From NCBI GenBank assembly GCA_045532175.1, contig JAZSFK010000043.1, positions 1-64,000 on the forward strand: a stretch of 64,000 nt of DNA, written 5' to 3'. Under the pieces are notes generated by a model that was given only the letters and a program-made list of their open reading frames with translations, had not been told where the DNA came from and searched no databases. Numbering within the stretch: position 1 is the stretch's first letter; each line of letters begins with the position of its first letter. Of the stretch, positions 54,925-63,888 are shown piece after piece. The stretch is from Fimenecus sp045532175. Its GTDB lineage: Bacteria; Bacillota; Clostridia; Oscillospirales; Acutalibacteraceae. A program made the position numbers and the translations under genes.

Positions 54925-55641
54925 TTATACATTCTTGTTAACAATTCTTGTATCTGCTTCACCTGTTGCAAGGTCGATATATCTGACAAAAAGTGAAACT
55001 TTATTATCTTCATTAAGGTTTTTCCAAATAATGTCAGTCATTGTGTCAATGTCAACATCAGGTAATTCAAGTGTTTTTGGCTCACCTTCAAAACTTGGAA
55101 GAGGATTTCCGTCGCATTTATATGTATGAATAAACTTTGCTTTGCCTGCAAGAGGATTTGAATATGCATAAGTATATCTCTGACAAGAACTACCATCACC
55201 GTCTGCTGACTTTAAGATTGACATAGCATAGTTCATATCACCATTTTCAAGTCTAATGATACCTGAAATACGAGGTGTATAGTTTGGAGCATCGTCTTCA
55301 AACTCGCGAGTGCGTAGTGCCTGTTCAAATGTCATCTGCCTATCCATAAGCTCGTAGATAGTGTCTGTTTGGTCACCATTTGTAACAATAGTTTTATTAC
55401 CAAGAACTCTCACAGGATAATAAATAATAAGATGAGGGTCAGTCATTTTTGACTCATCAAATGCCTTTGTACGCATTGCATCACCTTCTGCAACAAAGAC
55501 TCTGTTACGACTATTTACGCTTCTACCCATAATAAAGTATGCTGCAATAGCTTTTTTACCATCCACACTTTTACCAATTATGATACCTCTACCATGATAA
55601 GGGAGTGAATTAAGTTCGCATTCAAGTGACTTGATTTCCAT
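54925..55641 (-). CDS. purO: IMP cyclohydrolase, archaeal PurO type
   Basis: This 238-residue protein closes FAICAR to IMP, the last purine step. It matches the archaeal-type PurO fold (PF07826-like), unrelated to the PurH cyclohydrolase domain: YHGRGIIIGKS near the start, AAYFIMGRSVNSRNRVF, and APNYTPRISGII. Paired with the stand-alone formyltransferase directly behind it, 11 bp downstream. A GGAGG site precedes the ATG. Confidence 0.92.
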   Translation of the reverse strand: MEIKSLECELNSLPYHGRGIIIGKSVDGKKAIAAYFIMGRSVNSRNRVFVAEGDAMRTKAFDESKMTDPHLIIYYPVRVLGNKTIVTNGDQTDTIYELMDRQMTFEQALRTREFEDDAPNYTPRISGIIRLENGDMNYAMSILKSADGDGSSCQRYTYAYSNPLAGKAKFIHTYKCDGNPLPSFEGEPKTLELPDVDIDTMTDIIWKNLNEDNKVSLFVRYIDLATGEADTRIVNKNV

Positions 55642-55656
55642 TTGGATAACCTCCGT

Positions 55657-56283
55657 TTATTTAATATATGTTTTTCCGTTTTCAACTATAATTTTATCGT
55701 CACAGAAAAGTTGTACTGCTTTAGGAAGAATTCTCCATTCAGCCTCTTCCATAATCCTTTTCTGTAATGTTTCAGGTGTGTCATTGTTCATAACATTAAC
55801 TGCTTTTTGCAGGATAATTGGTCCTGCATCACATTCAGCTGTAACAAAATGAACTGTTGCACCTGATACTTTAACTCCTTTTTTCAAGGCTTCTTCATGA
55901 ACATGCAATCCGTAAAAACCTTTTCCGCAGAATGACGGAATAAGAGCAGGATGAACATTTATCATTTTATTTTGAAAAACATCACAGACATTTTCATCAA
56001 GAATAGTCATAAAACCGGCATAAACAATTAAGTCGGCTTTTTCTTCAATAAGAATATCTCTCATTGCACAACTATATGATGCAATATCTGCAAAATCTTT
56101 TCTTATGAGTGTTCTTGTTTTAATACCGTTGTTTTCGGCACGTGTAAGAGCATAAGCATCGGCTTTTGAAGCAATTACACAAGTAATCTTTCCGTTACCA
56201 AGTTCTCCTTTTTTTTCTGCATCAATAAGTGCCTGAAGATTAGTACCGCCACCGGATACAAGAACAACTATTCCCTTATACAT
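55657..56283 (-). CDS. purN: Phosphoribosylglycinamide formyltransferase
   Basis: PurN formylates GAR using 10-formyl-tetrahydrofolate. The 208-residue protein has VSGGGTNLQALIDA at the start and the catalytic block with INVHPALIPSFCGKGFYG and HFVTAECDAGPII (Asn, His and Asp of the active site). Its ATG shares one base with the purM stop codon. Confidence 0.96.
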   Translation of the reverse strand: MYKGIVVLVSGGGTNLQALIDAEKKGELGNGKITCVIASKADAYALTRAENNGIKTRTLIRKDFADIASYSCAMRDILIEEKADLIVYAGFMTILDENVCDVFQNKMINVHPALIPSFCGKGFYGLHVHEEALKKGVKVSGATVHFVTAECDAGPIILQKAVNVMNNDTPETLQKRIMEEAEWRILPKAVQLFCDDKIIVENGKTYIK

Positions 56284-57329
56284 TATAAAAGCACCTTCTC
56301 GTCGCCCTCAATAATTTCACCGATTACATAGGCGTCAATACCGTTTTCTTTAAGAATAGAAAGAGAAAGTTCAACTTCACTTGCCGGAACAACAATACTC
56401 ATACCTACACCCATATTATAAGTGTTATACATATCACGTTCAGGAATATTTCCCCACTTAGCAATTACATCAAAGATTGGAAGTACCTTAACAGCAGACT
56501 TATCAATCTTTGCGCAAAGTCCGTCAGGGATTGAACGTGGAATATTCTCGTAGAAGCCGCCACCTGTAATGTGAGAAATTCCCTTTACGTTAACCTTTTC
56601 AAGTAAAGCAAGAACAGGCTTAACATAAATCTTTGTAGGAACAAGCAATGCTTCTGCAATAGTCTTGCCACCTAATTCATCACGCGGGACATAAAGCTCA
56701 GGATTATTGTTATCAATATCAAAAACCTTACGGCATAAACTGAAACCATTAGAGTGAATACCTGTTGAAGGAAGGGCAATGACAACATCACCAACAGACA
56801 TCTTGCTGTTATCAATCATTTTTGGTTTATCAACAACACCAACAGCAAAACCGGCAAGGTCATAATCTTCAGTAGGCATCAAACCGGGATGTTCAGCTGT
56901 TTCACCGCCAATAAGAGCTGCACCTGACTGTACACAACCTTCAGCAACACCACTTACGATTTCAGCAATCTTTTCAGGAAAGTTCTTTCCACAAGCGATG
57001 TAATCGAGGAAGAACAAAGGTTTTGCACCAACACAGATAATATCGTTAACACACATAGCTACAGCATCAATACCGATTGTATCGTGCTTATCCATAAGAA
57101 TAGCTAATTTTACCTTAGTACCGCAACCATCAGTACCTGAAACAGAAATAGGATGTTCCATTCCTGCAACACAGCTAAGGTCGAAACACCCGCCAAATCC
57201 ACCTACGTCATCAACAGAACCCTCATTACGAGTTCTTGCAACGTGTTTTTTCATAAGTTCAACAGCCTTATAACCTGCAGTAATATCAACACCAGCTGCT
57301 GCATAACTTTCTGACATAGAATTTTTCAT
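56283..57329 (-). CDS. purM: Phosphoribosylformylglycinamidine cyclo-ligase
   Basis: PurM (AIR synthase) closes the imidazole ring with ATP. The 348-residue protein has YAAAGVDITAGYKAVELM at the start, GTDGCGTKVKLA and GGETAEHPGLM, all family motifs. A GGAG site precedes the ATG. It follows purF in the usual order. Confidence 0.97.
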   Translation of the reverse strand: MKNSMSESYAAAGVDITAGYKAVELMKKHVARTRNEGSVDDVGGFGGCFDLSCVAGMEHPISVSGTDGCGTKVKLAILMDKHDTIGIDAVAMCVNDIICVGAKPLFFLDYIACGKNFPEKIAEIVSGVAEGCVQSGAALIGGETAEHPGLMPTEDYDLAGFAVGVVDKPKMIDNSKMSVGDVVIALPSTGIHSNGFSLCRKVFDIDNNNPELYVPRDELGGKTIAEALLVPTKIYVKPVLALLEKVNVKGISHITGGGFYENIPRSIPDGLCAKIDKSAVKVLPIFDVIAKWGNIPERDMYNTYNMGVGMSIVVPASEVELSLSILKENGIDAYVIGEIIEGDEKVLL

Positions 57330-57369
57330 TTTAGTTCTCCTTTTGAAGAATTAATATTTTTAATCAAAA

Positions 57370-58794
57370 TTAGCCTTCCCCATTCCAACAGTAAGTACAA
57401 ATCTTGTCTGCAGGAAGCCCGATAGCTTTAATAATACCGTCAATCGATTGGAATTCCAGAGATGTGAAATGCAATTTGTTGCAAATAGCATTTCTTAAAT
57501 TTTTTCCTCTCTCAGATGAAGAATCTGTATATTCAGCAATATACTTTAATCCTTCCTCACCCTCTAATTCGACAATAGTACTACGTGCAATAAGTTCCAT
57601 ATCCGATGTTGCACGTGAAAAATTAAGATATTTGCAACCGTACATAATTGGTGGACAAGCGGAACGAATATGAACCTCTTTTGCACCGTTTTCATAAAGA
57701 AACTCTACAGTTTCACGAAGTTGTGTACCTCGAACAATACTGTCATCTACAAAAAGCAGTTTTTTATCTTTAATCAAATCGTGAACCGGAATCTGTTTCA
57801 TTTTAGCAACACGGTTTCTTTCACTTTGATTTGATGGTGTAAAACTTCTTGCCCATGTTGGAGTATACTTGATAAATGGACGAGCAAATTGAATTCCGCT
57901 TTCGTTTGCATAACCAATAGCATGTGGCGTACCTGAATCAGGAACACCGCTTACAAAGTCTATATCCTGTGCAACATTGTTCTCTTTATCGGTTTTAGCC
58001 ATAATCTGGCCATTTTTATAACGCATTACTTCAACATTAATGCCCTCATAGCATGACGTTGAATAGCCATAATATGACCATAGAAAAGCACAAATTTTCA
58101 TGTCTTTTCCTGCTTCTCTTAAAACTTTAAAAGAATCTGCGGTAAGTTCAACAATTTCGCCAGGACCAAGTTCTTTATAATCTGCATAATCAAGTTTTTT
58201 GTATGCAAAATCTTCAAACGAAACACAGTATCCGTCTTCACGTTTACCAATTAAAACAGGAATTCTACCTAATCTGTCACGTGCGGCAATAATTGTGCCA
58301 CGATTTGTAAGAATCATAATTGAAGCGGTACCATCAATTAAGCTCTGTGCATAAGCAATACCATCCGCAAAATTGTCCTTTTGATTAATCATCGCAGCAA
58401 CAAGTTCCGTTGAATTGATACCCTCGTTTGTCATAGCACCAAAATGACCGCCGTTTGAGAAGAGATAATCCTCAACAAGTTTCTCTTTGTTATTTATTAA
58501 TCCAATAATGCATATTGCATACAAACCAAGTTTTGAACGTACAAGCAAAGGCTGAGCATCTGAATCGCTAATGCTTCCTATTGCCGCGTTGCCTTTCATC
58601 TGATTTGAAATATTTTCAAACTTTGTTCTGAATGGTGAATTTTCAATTTTATGAATTTTTCGTTGTAATCCTTTTTGCTCGTCGTAAGCAGCCATACCGC
58701 CACGACGAGTACCAAGGTGAGAGTGATAGTCAGTACCAAAAAACACATCTAAAACTGTATCATTTTTACTGACTGCGCCAAAGAAACCACCCAT
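57370..58794 (-). CDS. purF: Amidophosphoribosyltransferase with degenerate glutaminase
   Basis: PurF makes phosphoribosylamine from PRPP, the first committed purine step. The 474-residue protein keeps the PRPP loop LLFVDDSIVRGTQ (346-358) and the cysteines for the [4Fe-4S] cluster (Cys235, Cys380 or 387, Cys466, Cys469). The N-terminus, however, reads MGGFFGAVS: the nucleophile Cys1 that normally follows Met is Gly. An in-frame TAA directly precedes the ATG, so no other start can supply it. The RYST motif is replaced by SISD, and the NGN motif by IGL. The glutaminase is therefore probably dead and ammonia would be the nitrogen source. It lies between purC and purM. Confidence 0.9.
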   Translation of the reverse strand: MGGFFGAVSKNDTVLDVFFGTDYHSHLGTRRGGMAAYDEQKGLQRKIHKIENSPFRTKFENISNQMKGNAAIGSISDSDAQPLLVRSKLGLYAICIIGLINNKEKLVEDYLFSNGGHFGAMTNEGINSTELVAAMINQKDNFADGIAYAQSLIDGTASIMILTNRGTIIAARDRLGRIPVLIGKREDGYCVSFEDFAYKKLDYADYKELGPGEIVELTADSFKVLREAGKDMKICAFLWSYYGYSTSCYEGINVEVMRYKNGQIMAKTDKENNVAQDIDFVSGVPDSGTPHAIGYANESGIQFARPFIKYTPTWARSFTPSNQSERNRVAKMKQIPVHDLIKDKKLLFVDDSIVRGTQLRETVEFLYENGAKEVHIRSACPPIMYGCKYLNFSRATSDMELIARSTIVELEGEEGLKYIAEYTDSSSERGKNLRNAICNKLHFTSLEFQSIDGIIKAIGLPADKICTYCWNGEG

Positions 58795-58806
58795 TTAAAA
58801 TACCTC

Positions 58807-59487
58807 TTATGCGAAGAAAAGTTCTGAAAGTGTCATTGGGTCAATGTATTTGCCATCTTTATAAACACGCATATTACCTGATGCAATTTCATCAATAAGC
58901 ATTACATTACCTTCAGCATCATATCCAAACTCAAATTTAATGTCATAAAGAACAAGTCCCTTTTCTTTAAGGTCATCAGCAACAATCTGAGTAATTTTCT
59001 GTGTCATTTCTTTAATATCATCATATTGCTTGTCTGACATAACGCCGAGGGCTACAAGAGCATCTTTAATTACAAGTGGGTCACCCTTTGCATCATTCTT
59101 GAATGTCATTTCAACATAAGCAGGAAGGTCTGCACCTTCTTCAATATAGTCACCATAGCGACGGATAAAACTACCAACAGCTTTATGACGGCAAATAACT
59201 TCAAGACCGTGACCAAATACCTTTGCAGGAAGTACTTCCATTGTTGTATCTTCAAGGTTTGCATTTACATAGTGAGTTTTAATGCCTGCTGCATTAACTT
59301 TTTCAAAGAAATAAATTGACATACGAAGGTTAACATCACCAACACCGTCAATTGTAAGGCCTACTGAATTTTCGCCCGGGTCAAACACACCGTCTTTACC
59401 TGTGCAGTCATCTTTGAATTTAAGAAGACAGTTACCGTTTTCAAGCTTAAATACGTCCTTTGTTTTACCTGTGTAAATTTTTTCCAT
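58807..59487 (-). CDS. purC: SAICAR synthase
   Basis: PurC joins aspartate to CAIR with ATP. The 226-residue protein has EKIYTGKTKDVF at the start, FKDDCTGKDG, and LYDIKFEFGYDAEGNVMLIDEIASGNMR near the C-terminus, all family hallmarks. GGAG precedes the ATG. Second gene of the operon, after purE. Confidence 0.97.
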   Translation of the reverse strand: MEKIYTGKTKDVFKLENGNCLLKFKDDCTGKDGVFDPGENSVGLTIDGVGDVNLRMSIYFFEKVNAAGIKTHYVNANLEDTTMEVLPAKVFGHGLEVICRHKAVGSFIRRYGDYIEEGADLPAYVEMTFKNDAKGDPLVIKDALVALGVMSDKQYDDIKEMTQKITQIVADDLKEKGLVLYDIKFEFGYDAEGNVMLIDEIASGNMRVYKDGKYIDPMTLSELFFA

Positions 59488-59517
59488 GGTTATTACTCCT
59501 TTATGTAAATAAAAAAT

Positions 59518-60012
59518 TTATGAATTTAATTTTGACATAATGTCTGCATCTTTTTTAAGCACAACTTCTGCAGCATCTTTACGCATTTTGTCAAGTTTAT
59601 CTGCAAGGTCTTTATCCTCTACAGCAATAATCTGTGCAGCAAGTAAAGCGGCATTTGCACCACCGTTAATTGCAACAGTTGCAACCGGAATACCTGATGG
59701 CATCTGAACGGTTGAAAGAAGAGCATCCATACCGTCAAGGTATGATGAAGCACAAGGAATACCAATAACTGGTAATGTTGTGTTTGCTGCAACAGCACCT
59801 GCAAGATGTGCAGCCATACCCGCCGCAGCAATAAGTGCTCCATATCCATTTGCTCTTGCATTCATTGAAAAATCACGAGCCTGTTCAGGTGTTCTATGAG
59901 CAGAATAAATATTTACTGTATACGGAATACCTAATTCATCCAAAACAGCAGTTGCTTTTTTAATAATAGGAAGGTCACTGTCACTTCCCATAACAATACC
60001 AACTTTTTTCAT
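59518..60012 (-). CDS. purE: N5-CAIR mutase
   Basis: PurE rearranges N5-CAIR, or carboxylates AIR in class II forms, to CAIR. From the ATG at 60012, after GGAGG, it has 164 residues; open codons upstream to 60123 run into the riboswitch and are not coding. GSDSDLP (8-14), SAHRTPEQ (40-47) and AAGMAAHL are the typical motifs. No purK is in the operon, which would be needed for the class I (N5-CAIR) route, so the class is open. First gene after the ZTP riboswitch. Confidence 0.96.
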   Translation of the reverse strand: MKKVGIVMGSDSDLPIIKKATAVLDELGIPYTVNIYSAHRTPEQARDFSMNARANGYGALIAAAGMAAHLAGAVAANTTLPVIGIPCASSYLDGMDALLSTVQMPSGIPVATVAINGGANAALLAAQIIAVEDKDLADKLDKMRKDAAEVVLKKDADIMSKLNS

Positions 60013-60032
60013 AACTACCTCCATAAAATTAC

Positions 60033-60074
60033 AAAAGGACAGTCCTATCCTGAAAAATTCAAGTAGAACTGCCC
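60033..60074 (-). terminator. Riboswitch terminator before purE
   Basis: On the minus strand GGGCAGTTCTACTTGA pairs with TCAGGATAGGACTGTCC with one bulge and some G-U pairs, followed by TTTT. The first arm starts inside the aptamer's closing CTGGGC, so ligand binding and termination exclude each other. Confidence 0.85.
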
Positions 60075-60148
60075 AGACGGTCGGCAAAATATAATTCCAC
60101 CGTGCTCCTCTGTGGTGCTCCACATAATTCCGTCAGTAACACGGTTAT
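60070..60148 (-). ncRNA. ZTP riboswitch (pfl motif)
   Basis: On the minus strand the purE leader has the two conserved blocks of the ZTP/ZMP riboswitch: GTTACTGACGG with GTGGAGCACCAC and GAGGAGCACGG in the first domain, and GCCGACCGTCTGGGC in the second. A terminator whose 5' arm overlaps the last block follows. ZTP/ZMP accumulates when 10-formyl-tetrahydrofolate is short, so binding should switch on the whole purine operon. Exact outer ends are estimated. Confidence 0.9.
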
Positions 60149-60162
60149 TAACAACATAAAAT

Positions 60163-60191
60163 ATTATATAATTTTTGTAGAATTATGTCAA
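60163..60191 (-). promoter_or_regulatory. Promoter of the purine operon
   Basis: On the minus strand there is a consensus promoter: TTGACA (60191-60186), 17 bases, TATAAT (60168-60163). The start would be near 60156, just before the ZTP aptamer. Confidence 0.88.
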
Positions 60192-60226
60192 TTAAATAAC
60201 CTTTATAAAATCACTTTGCATATAAC

Positions 60227-60258
60227 AAAAAAATTACAATAATCAATAGGATTTTTGT
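60227..60258 (-). terminator. Possible terminator after pyrI
   Basis: On the minus strand ACAAAAATC pairs with GATTATTGT (one mismatch) around a 5-base loop, followed by AATTTTTTT. The stem is AT-rich and weak. Confidence 0.4.
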
Positions 60259-60265
60259 GTATTTT

Positions 60266-60682
60266 TTACTCTGCTTTACTTTCGCAGTAAAGGCATCTAT
60301 AAATTCTGTTTTCCTTGTCTTTCAAAACAAAGATGTTTGGTAATTCCTGCTCAACAGTTGTAATACATCTTGGATTCTTGCATTTGATTACATTTTCAAT
60401 TCTGTCTGGAATATCAATATTCTGTCGTTTAGCAAGTTTACCATCTTTTATTATATTAACTGTTACTCCTGGGTCAACGTATCCCAATGCATCAAAGTTA
60501 ATATCAATAACTTTGTCAACTTTAATGATATCTTTTCTACCCATTTTGACACTTTCAGCATTTTGAATAAGTGCGACCTGACAATCAAGATTGTCAAGGC
60601 CAAGAAGGTTATATAAAATCATACCATTTCCTGCAGTAATGTGGTCAAGCACAATACCATCTTTAATTTGTCCGATAATCAT
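60266..60682 (-). CDS. pyrI: Aspartate carbamoyltransferase regulatory subunit
   Basis: PyrI binds nucleotide effectors and bridges the catalytic trimers of aspartate transcarbamoylase. The 138-residue protein is slightly short for the family. Its C-terminal zinc site is intact: Cys101, Cys106, Cys130 and Cys133. The start shares one base with the pyrB stop codon, so the two are made together. Confidence 0.96.
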   Translation of the reverse strand: MIIGQIKDGIVLDHITAGNGMILYNLLGLDNLDCQVALIQNAESVKMGRKDIIKVDKVIDINFDALGYVDPGVTVNIIKDGKLAKRQNIDIPDRIENVIKCKNPRCITTVEQELPNIFVLKDKENRIYRCLYCESKAE

Positions 60683-61596
60683 TACTTAACCCCCAATAAC
60701 TTCATAATAAGTGCCATTCTGATAAATTTGCCATTATTAACCTGCTTGAAGTAGCAAGCACGTGGGTCCTTATCAACAGCAACAGAAATTTCATTAACTC
60801 TTGGAAGTGGATGCATAATAGTTAAATTCTCTTTAGCAACATCAAGTTTTTGTGGAGTGAGAATATAACTATCTTTAAGACGGATATAATCCTGCTCGTT
60901 AAAAAATCTTTCTCTTTGAACTCTTGTCATATAGAGAATATCCAGTTCAGGCATAGCATCCTCAAGTGATGTTGTTTCAACATATTCAAGATTCTTTGCT
61001 TCAAGCTCAGTTTGTTTGATATACTCTGGAACCTTTAATTCTTCAGGTGAAATAAGTACGAACTTGACATTATTATATCTTGACATTGCTCCAATAAGTG
61101 AATGTACTGTTCTACCAAATTTAAGGTCACCACAAAATCCGATTGTAAGGTTATCAAATCCGCCTTTTTCTCGCTGTATTGTAAGCAGGTCAGTAAGAGT
61201 CTGTGTGGGGTGATTATGACCACCATCTCCTGCATTAATAACAGGGATATCAGTATTCATTGATGCTACCATTGGGGCACCTTCTTTAGGATGACGCATT
61301 GCAATAATATCTGCATAATATCCAACTGTGCGAATTGTATCAGCTACACTTTCACCTTTTGCAGATGATGAACTTTGTGCTTCAGAAAATCCAAGCACAT
61401 TACCACCAAGATTAAACATAGCAGATTCAAAACTAAGTCTTGTTCTTGTTGATGGTTCAAAGAAAAGTGTTGCTAAAATTTTCCCTTTACACTTTTCAGA
61501 GTATTTTGCAGGATTATCTATAATATCATTAGCTACTGCAATAAGCTCATCAATCTCATTAACAGAAAGCTCCTGAATATCAATAAGACTTCTCAT
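60682..61596 (-). CDS. pyrB: Aspartate carbamoyltransferase catalytic subunit
   Basis: PyrB condenses carbamoyl phosphate with aspartate in pyrimidine synthesis. The protein is 304 residues from the ATG at 61596 (the frame is open to 61626). The carbamoyl-phosphate loop FFEPSTRTRLSFESA spans Ser49-Thr50-Arg51-Thr52-Arg53, with a later lysine in SSSSAKGES and the HPTQTLTDLL block. Together with pyrI it forms the regulated enzyme. Confidence 0.97.
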   Translation of the reverse strand: MRSLIDIQELSVNEIDELIAVANDIIDNPAKYSEKCKGKILATLFFEPSTRTRLSFESAMFNLGGNVLGFSEAQSSSSAKGESVADTIRTVGYYADIIAMRHPKEGAPMVASMNTDIPVINAGDGGHNHPTQTLTDLLTIQREKGGFDNLTIGFCGDLKFGRTVHSLIGAMSRYNNVKFVLISPEELKVPEYIKQTELEAKNLEYVETTSLEDAMPELDILYMTRVQRERFFNEQDYIRLKDSYILTPQKLDVAKENLTIMHPLPRVNEISVAVDKDPRACYFKQVNNGKFIRMALIMKLLGVK

Positions 61597-61612
61597 AATA
61601 TTTCTTCCCTTT

Positions 61613-62266
61613 TTACTTAGCACCATTTACTTCAAGGTACTTTTTAATTCTTTCAACATTTTCATGATTTGCTTCATCTTCTTCAAGATATTCAATAATG
61701 TCATATACATCAACTACTGAATATACTGGGAAGCCAAACTGCTCTTCAATTTCTTGCATTGCACCTTTTTCTGTCTGTCCTTTTTCTTTGCGGTCAACCA
61801 TAATAAATGTAGCAATAACTTTTGTACCATCAAGATGTTTAAGAATATCCATAGATTCGCGAATAGCAGTACCTGCAGTGATAACATCTTCTATTATAAC
61901 GATTTCTTCACCTGCTTCGGGAATGTATCCAACAAAAGTACCACCTTCTCCATGGTCCTTTACTTCTTTACGATTAAAGAAGAAAGGAACATTAAGACCA
62001 TTCTTTGAAAGAGCAACTGCTGCTGAAATTGATAAAGATATTCCCTTATAAGCAGGTCCGTAAAGCACAGCTTCTTTCTTACCAAGTTTATCAAAATAAG
62101 CCTTTGCATAGAATTCACCCATTTTGGTAATCTGGTCACCGGTTTTAATCATACCCGCATTAACAAAATACGGGATTTTTCTGCCACTTTTAGCAGTGAA
62201 ATCACCAAATTTAAGAACGCCTGCGTCCTCTAAAAACTCTATAAATTCTCTCTTGTAAGCTTCCAT
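61613..62266 (-). CDS. pyrE: Orotate phosphoribosyltransferase
   Basis: PyrE joins orotate and PRPP to orotidine monophosphate. The 217-residue protein shows GPAYKGISLSI, FFNRKEVKDHGEGG, and the PRPP loop VIIEDVITAGTAIRES. GGAG precedes the ATG. It is 12 bp after pyrF. Confidence 0.96.
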   Translation of the reverse strand: MEAYKREFIEFLEDAGVLKFGDFTAKSGRKIPYFVNAGMIKTGDQITKMGEFYAKAYFDKLGKKEAVLYGPAYKGISLSISAAVALSKNGLNVPFFFNRKEVKDHGEGGTFVGYIPEAGEEIVIIEDVITAGTAIRESMDILKHLDGTKVIATFIMVDRKEKGQTEKGAMQEIEEQFGFPVYSVVDVYDIIEYLEEDEANHENVERIKKYLEVNGAK

Positions 62267-62278
62267 TTTATTCTCTCC

Positions 62279-62977
62279 TTATCCAACAAATTCTGCAACG
62301 CATCTCTTATATGCTGCAACAGGGTCAGCAGCTGCAGTAATCGGTCTGCCAACAACGATATAGTCAGAGCCTGCTTCCTTGGCTTTTTCAGGTGTCATAA
62401 CACGAACCTGGTCACCAATATCGCCGTCTGCAAAACGAATGCCGGGGGTAACTGTAACAAAATCATTGCCGCATCTGTTATGAACCTTATCAGCTTCAAG
62501 CGGTGAACAAACAACACCGTCAAGACCTGCTACTTTTGCATTGTGTGCATAATGCATAACAACTTCATCAATAGATTCTTTAATAAGCAAATCTCTTTCC
62601 ATAACTTCTTGACTTGTTGATGTTAACTGAGTTACAGCAATAAGAATTGGTCTTGTACCGTCTGCACGAGTTAATCCTTCAAGAGCACCTTCCATCATAG
62701 GAATAGCACCACCTGCATGAAGATTAGTCATATCAACATCAAGATTAGAAAGTACTGCCATTGATTTTTTAACCGTATTTGGAATATCGTGAAGTTTAAG
62801 GTCAAGGAAAATCTTATGTCCTCTTGCCTTGATTTCCTTTACAATTGACGGACCTTCTGCATAATAAAGCTCCATACCGATTTTTACAAATGGTTTTACA
62901 TCTGTGAACTTATCAAGAAATGCCATTACATCAGCCTTACTTGAAAAATCACAAGCAATAATTACGTCCTTACCCAT
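62279..62977 (-). CDS. pyrF: Orotidine 5'-phosphate decarboxylase
   Basis: PyrF decarboxylates OMP to UMP. The 232-residue protein is the short type, with the catalytic Asp59, Lys61 and Asp64 in FLDLKLHDIPNT and the C-terminal phosphate-binding block DYIVVGRPITAAADP. Its ATG shares a base with the pyrD stop. Confidence 0.97.
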   Translation of the reverse strand: MGKDVIIACDFSSKADVMAFLDKFTDVKPFVKIGMELYYAEGPSIVKEIKARGHKIFLDLKLHDIPNTVKKSMAVLSNLDVDMTNLHAGGAIPMMEGALEGLTRADGTRPILIAVTQLTSTSQEVMERDLLIKESIDEVVMHYAHNAKVAGLDGVVCSPLEADKVHNRCGNDFVTVTPGIRFADGDIGDQVRVMTPEKAKEAGSDYIVVGRPITAAADPVAAYKRCVAEFVG

Positions 62978-63888
62978 TAGTGTGCTCCTCCTATAATTTC
63001 ATTTATATCTTTAACATTAAGTTTTGCTAATTCATTTGGCAAGTCTTCGATGATATTCTTACAAGCATAAGGGTCAACAAGATTTGCTGCACCTACCTGA
63101 ACCGCAGTAGCACCTGCCATCATCATTTCAATTACATCCTTTGCAGTTGAAACACCGCCCATACCAATGATTGGAATTTTAACTGCATCGTAAACCTGAT
63201 ACACCATTCTGACTGCAACGGGGAAAATTGCAGAGCCTGAGAACCCACCCATTTTGTTAGCGATTACAGGCTGACGACGTTTAATATCAATTCTCATACC
63301 GAGTAGTGTGTTAATTAAGCTGATACCGTCTGCACCTGCTGATTCTGCAGCTTTTGCAATTGATACTATATCAGTAACATTAGGTGAAAGTTTAATGATA
63401 ATTGGTTTTGTTGTAACCTCTTTTACAGCCTTAACAACTTTTTCAACAGCAGCAGGTTCTGTACCAAAACTCATACCACCATTATGAACATTGGGACAAG
63501 ACACATTAACTTCAATCCAACCAACTTGTTCACAAGCATCAATCTTTTCACAAGTATAAGCATACTCTTCAACTGAAAAACCGCTTACATTTGCCATAAC
63601 AGGTTTGTTGAAAACCTTTGCGAGTTTAGGCAATTCTTCACTAATAACTTTATCGACACCTGGATTTTGAAGACCTACAGAATTTATCATACCTGCAGAA
63701 CATTCTGCAATTCTTGGTGTTGGATTACCAAAACGAGCTTCTTTTGTAGTACCTTTAAAAGAAAATGTACCAAGAATGTTTATGTCATAAAGTTCTGCAA
63801 ACTCATAACCGAAACCATAAGTACCACTTGCAGGAATAATGGGGTTATCAATCTCAATTCCGAGAAGATTCACTTTTGTGTTTACCAT
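62977..63888 (-). CDS. pyrD: Dihydroorotate dehydrogenase, catalytic subunit
   Basis: This is a class 1B dihydroorotate dehydrogenase that uses FMN and gives electrons to NAD through PyrK. The 303-residue protein has PASGTYGFGYEF, the cysteine of the active loop in WIEVNVSCPNVHNGG, and GMGGVSTAKDVIEMMMAGA. It overlaps pyrK by 7 bp. Confidence 0.97.
   Translation of the reverse strand: MVNTKVNLLGIEIDNPIIPASGTYGFGYEFAELYDINILGTFSFKGTTKEARFGNPTPRIAECSAGMINSVGLQNPGVDKVISEELPKLAKVFNKPVMANVSGFSVEEYAYTCEKIDACEQVGWIEVNVSCPNVHNGGMSFGTEPAAVEKVVKAVKEVTTKPIIIKLSPNVTDIVSIAKAAESAGADGISLINTLLGMRIDIKRRQPVIANKMGGFSGSAIFPVAVRMVYQVYDAVKIPIIGMGGVSTAKDVIEMMMAGATAVQVGAANLVDPYACKNIIEDLPNELAKLNVKDINEIIGGAH

Noticed and set aside
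60013..60123. N-terminal extension of purE
   Set aside because: These codons lie in the riboswitch terminator and aptamer; the ATG at 60012 follows GGAGG.
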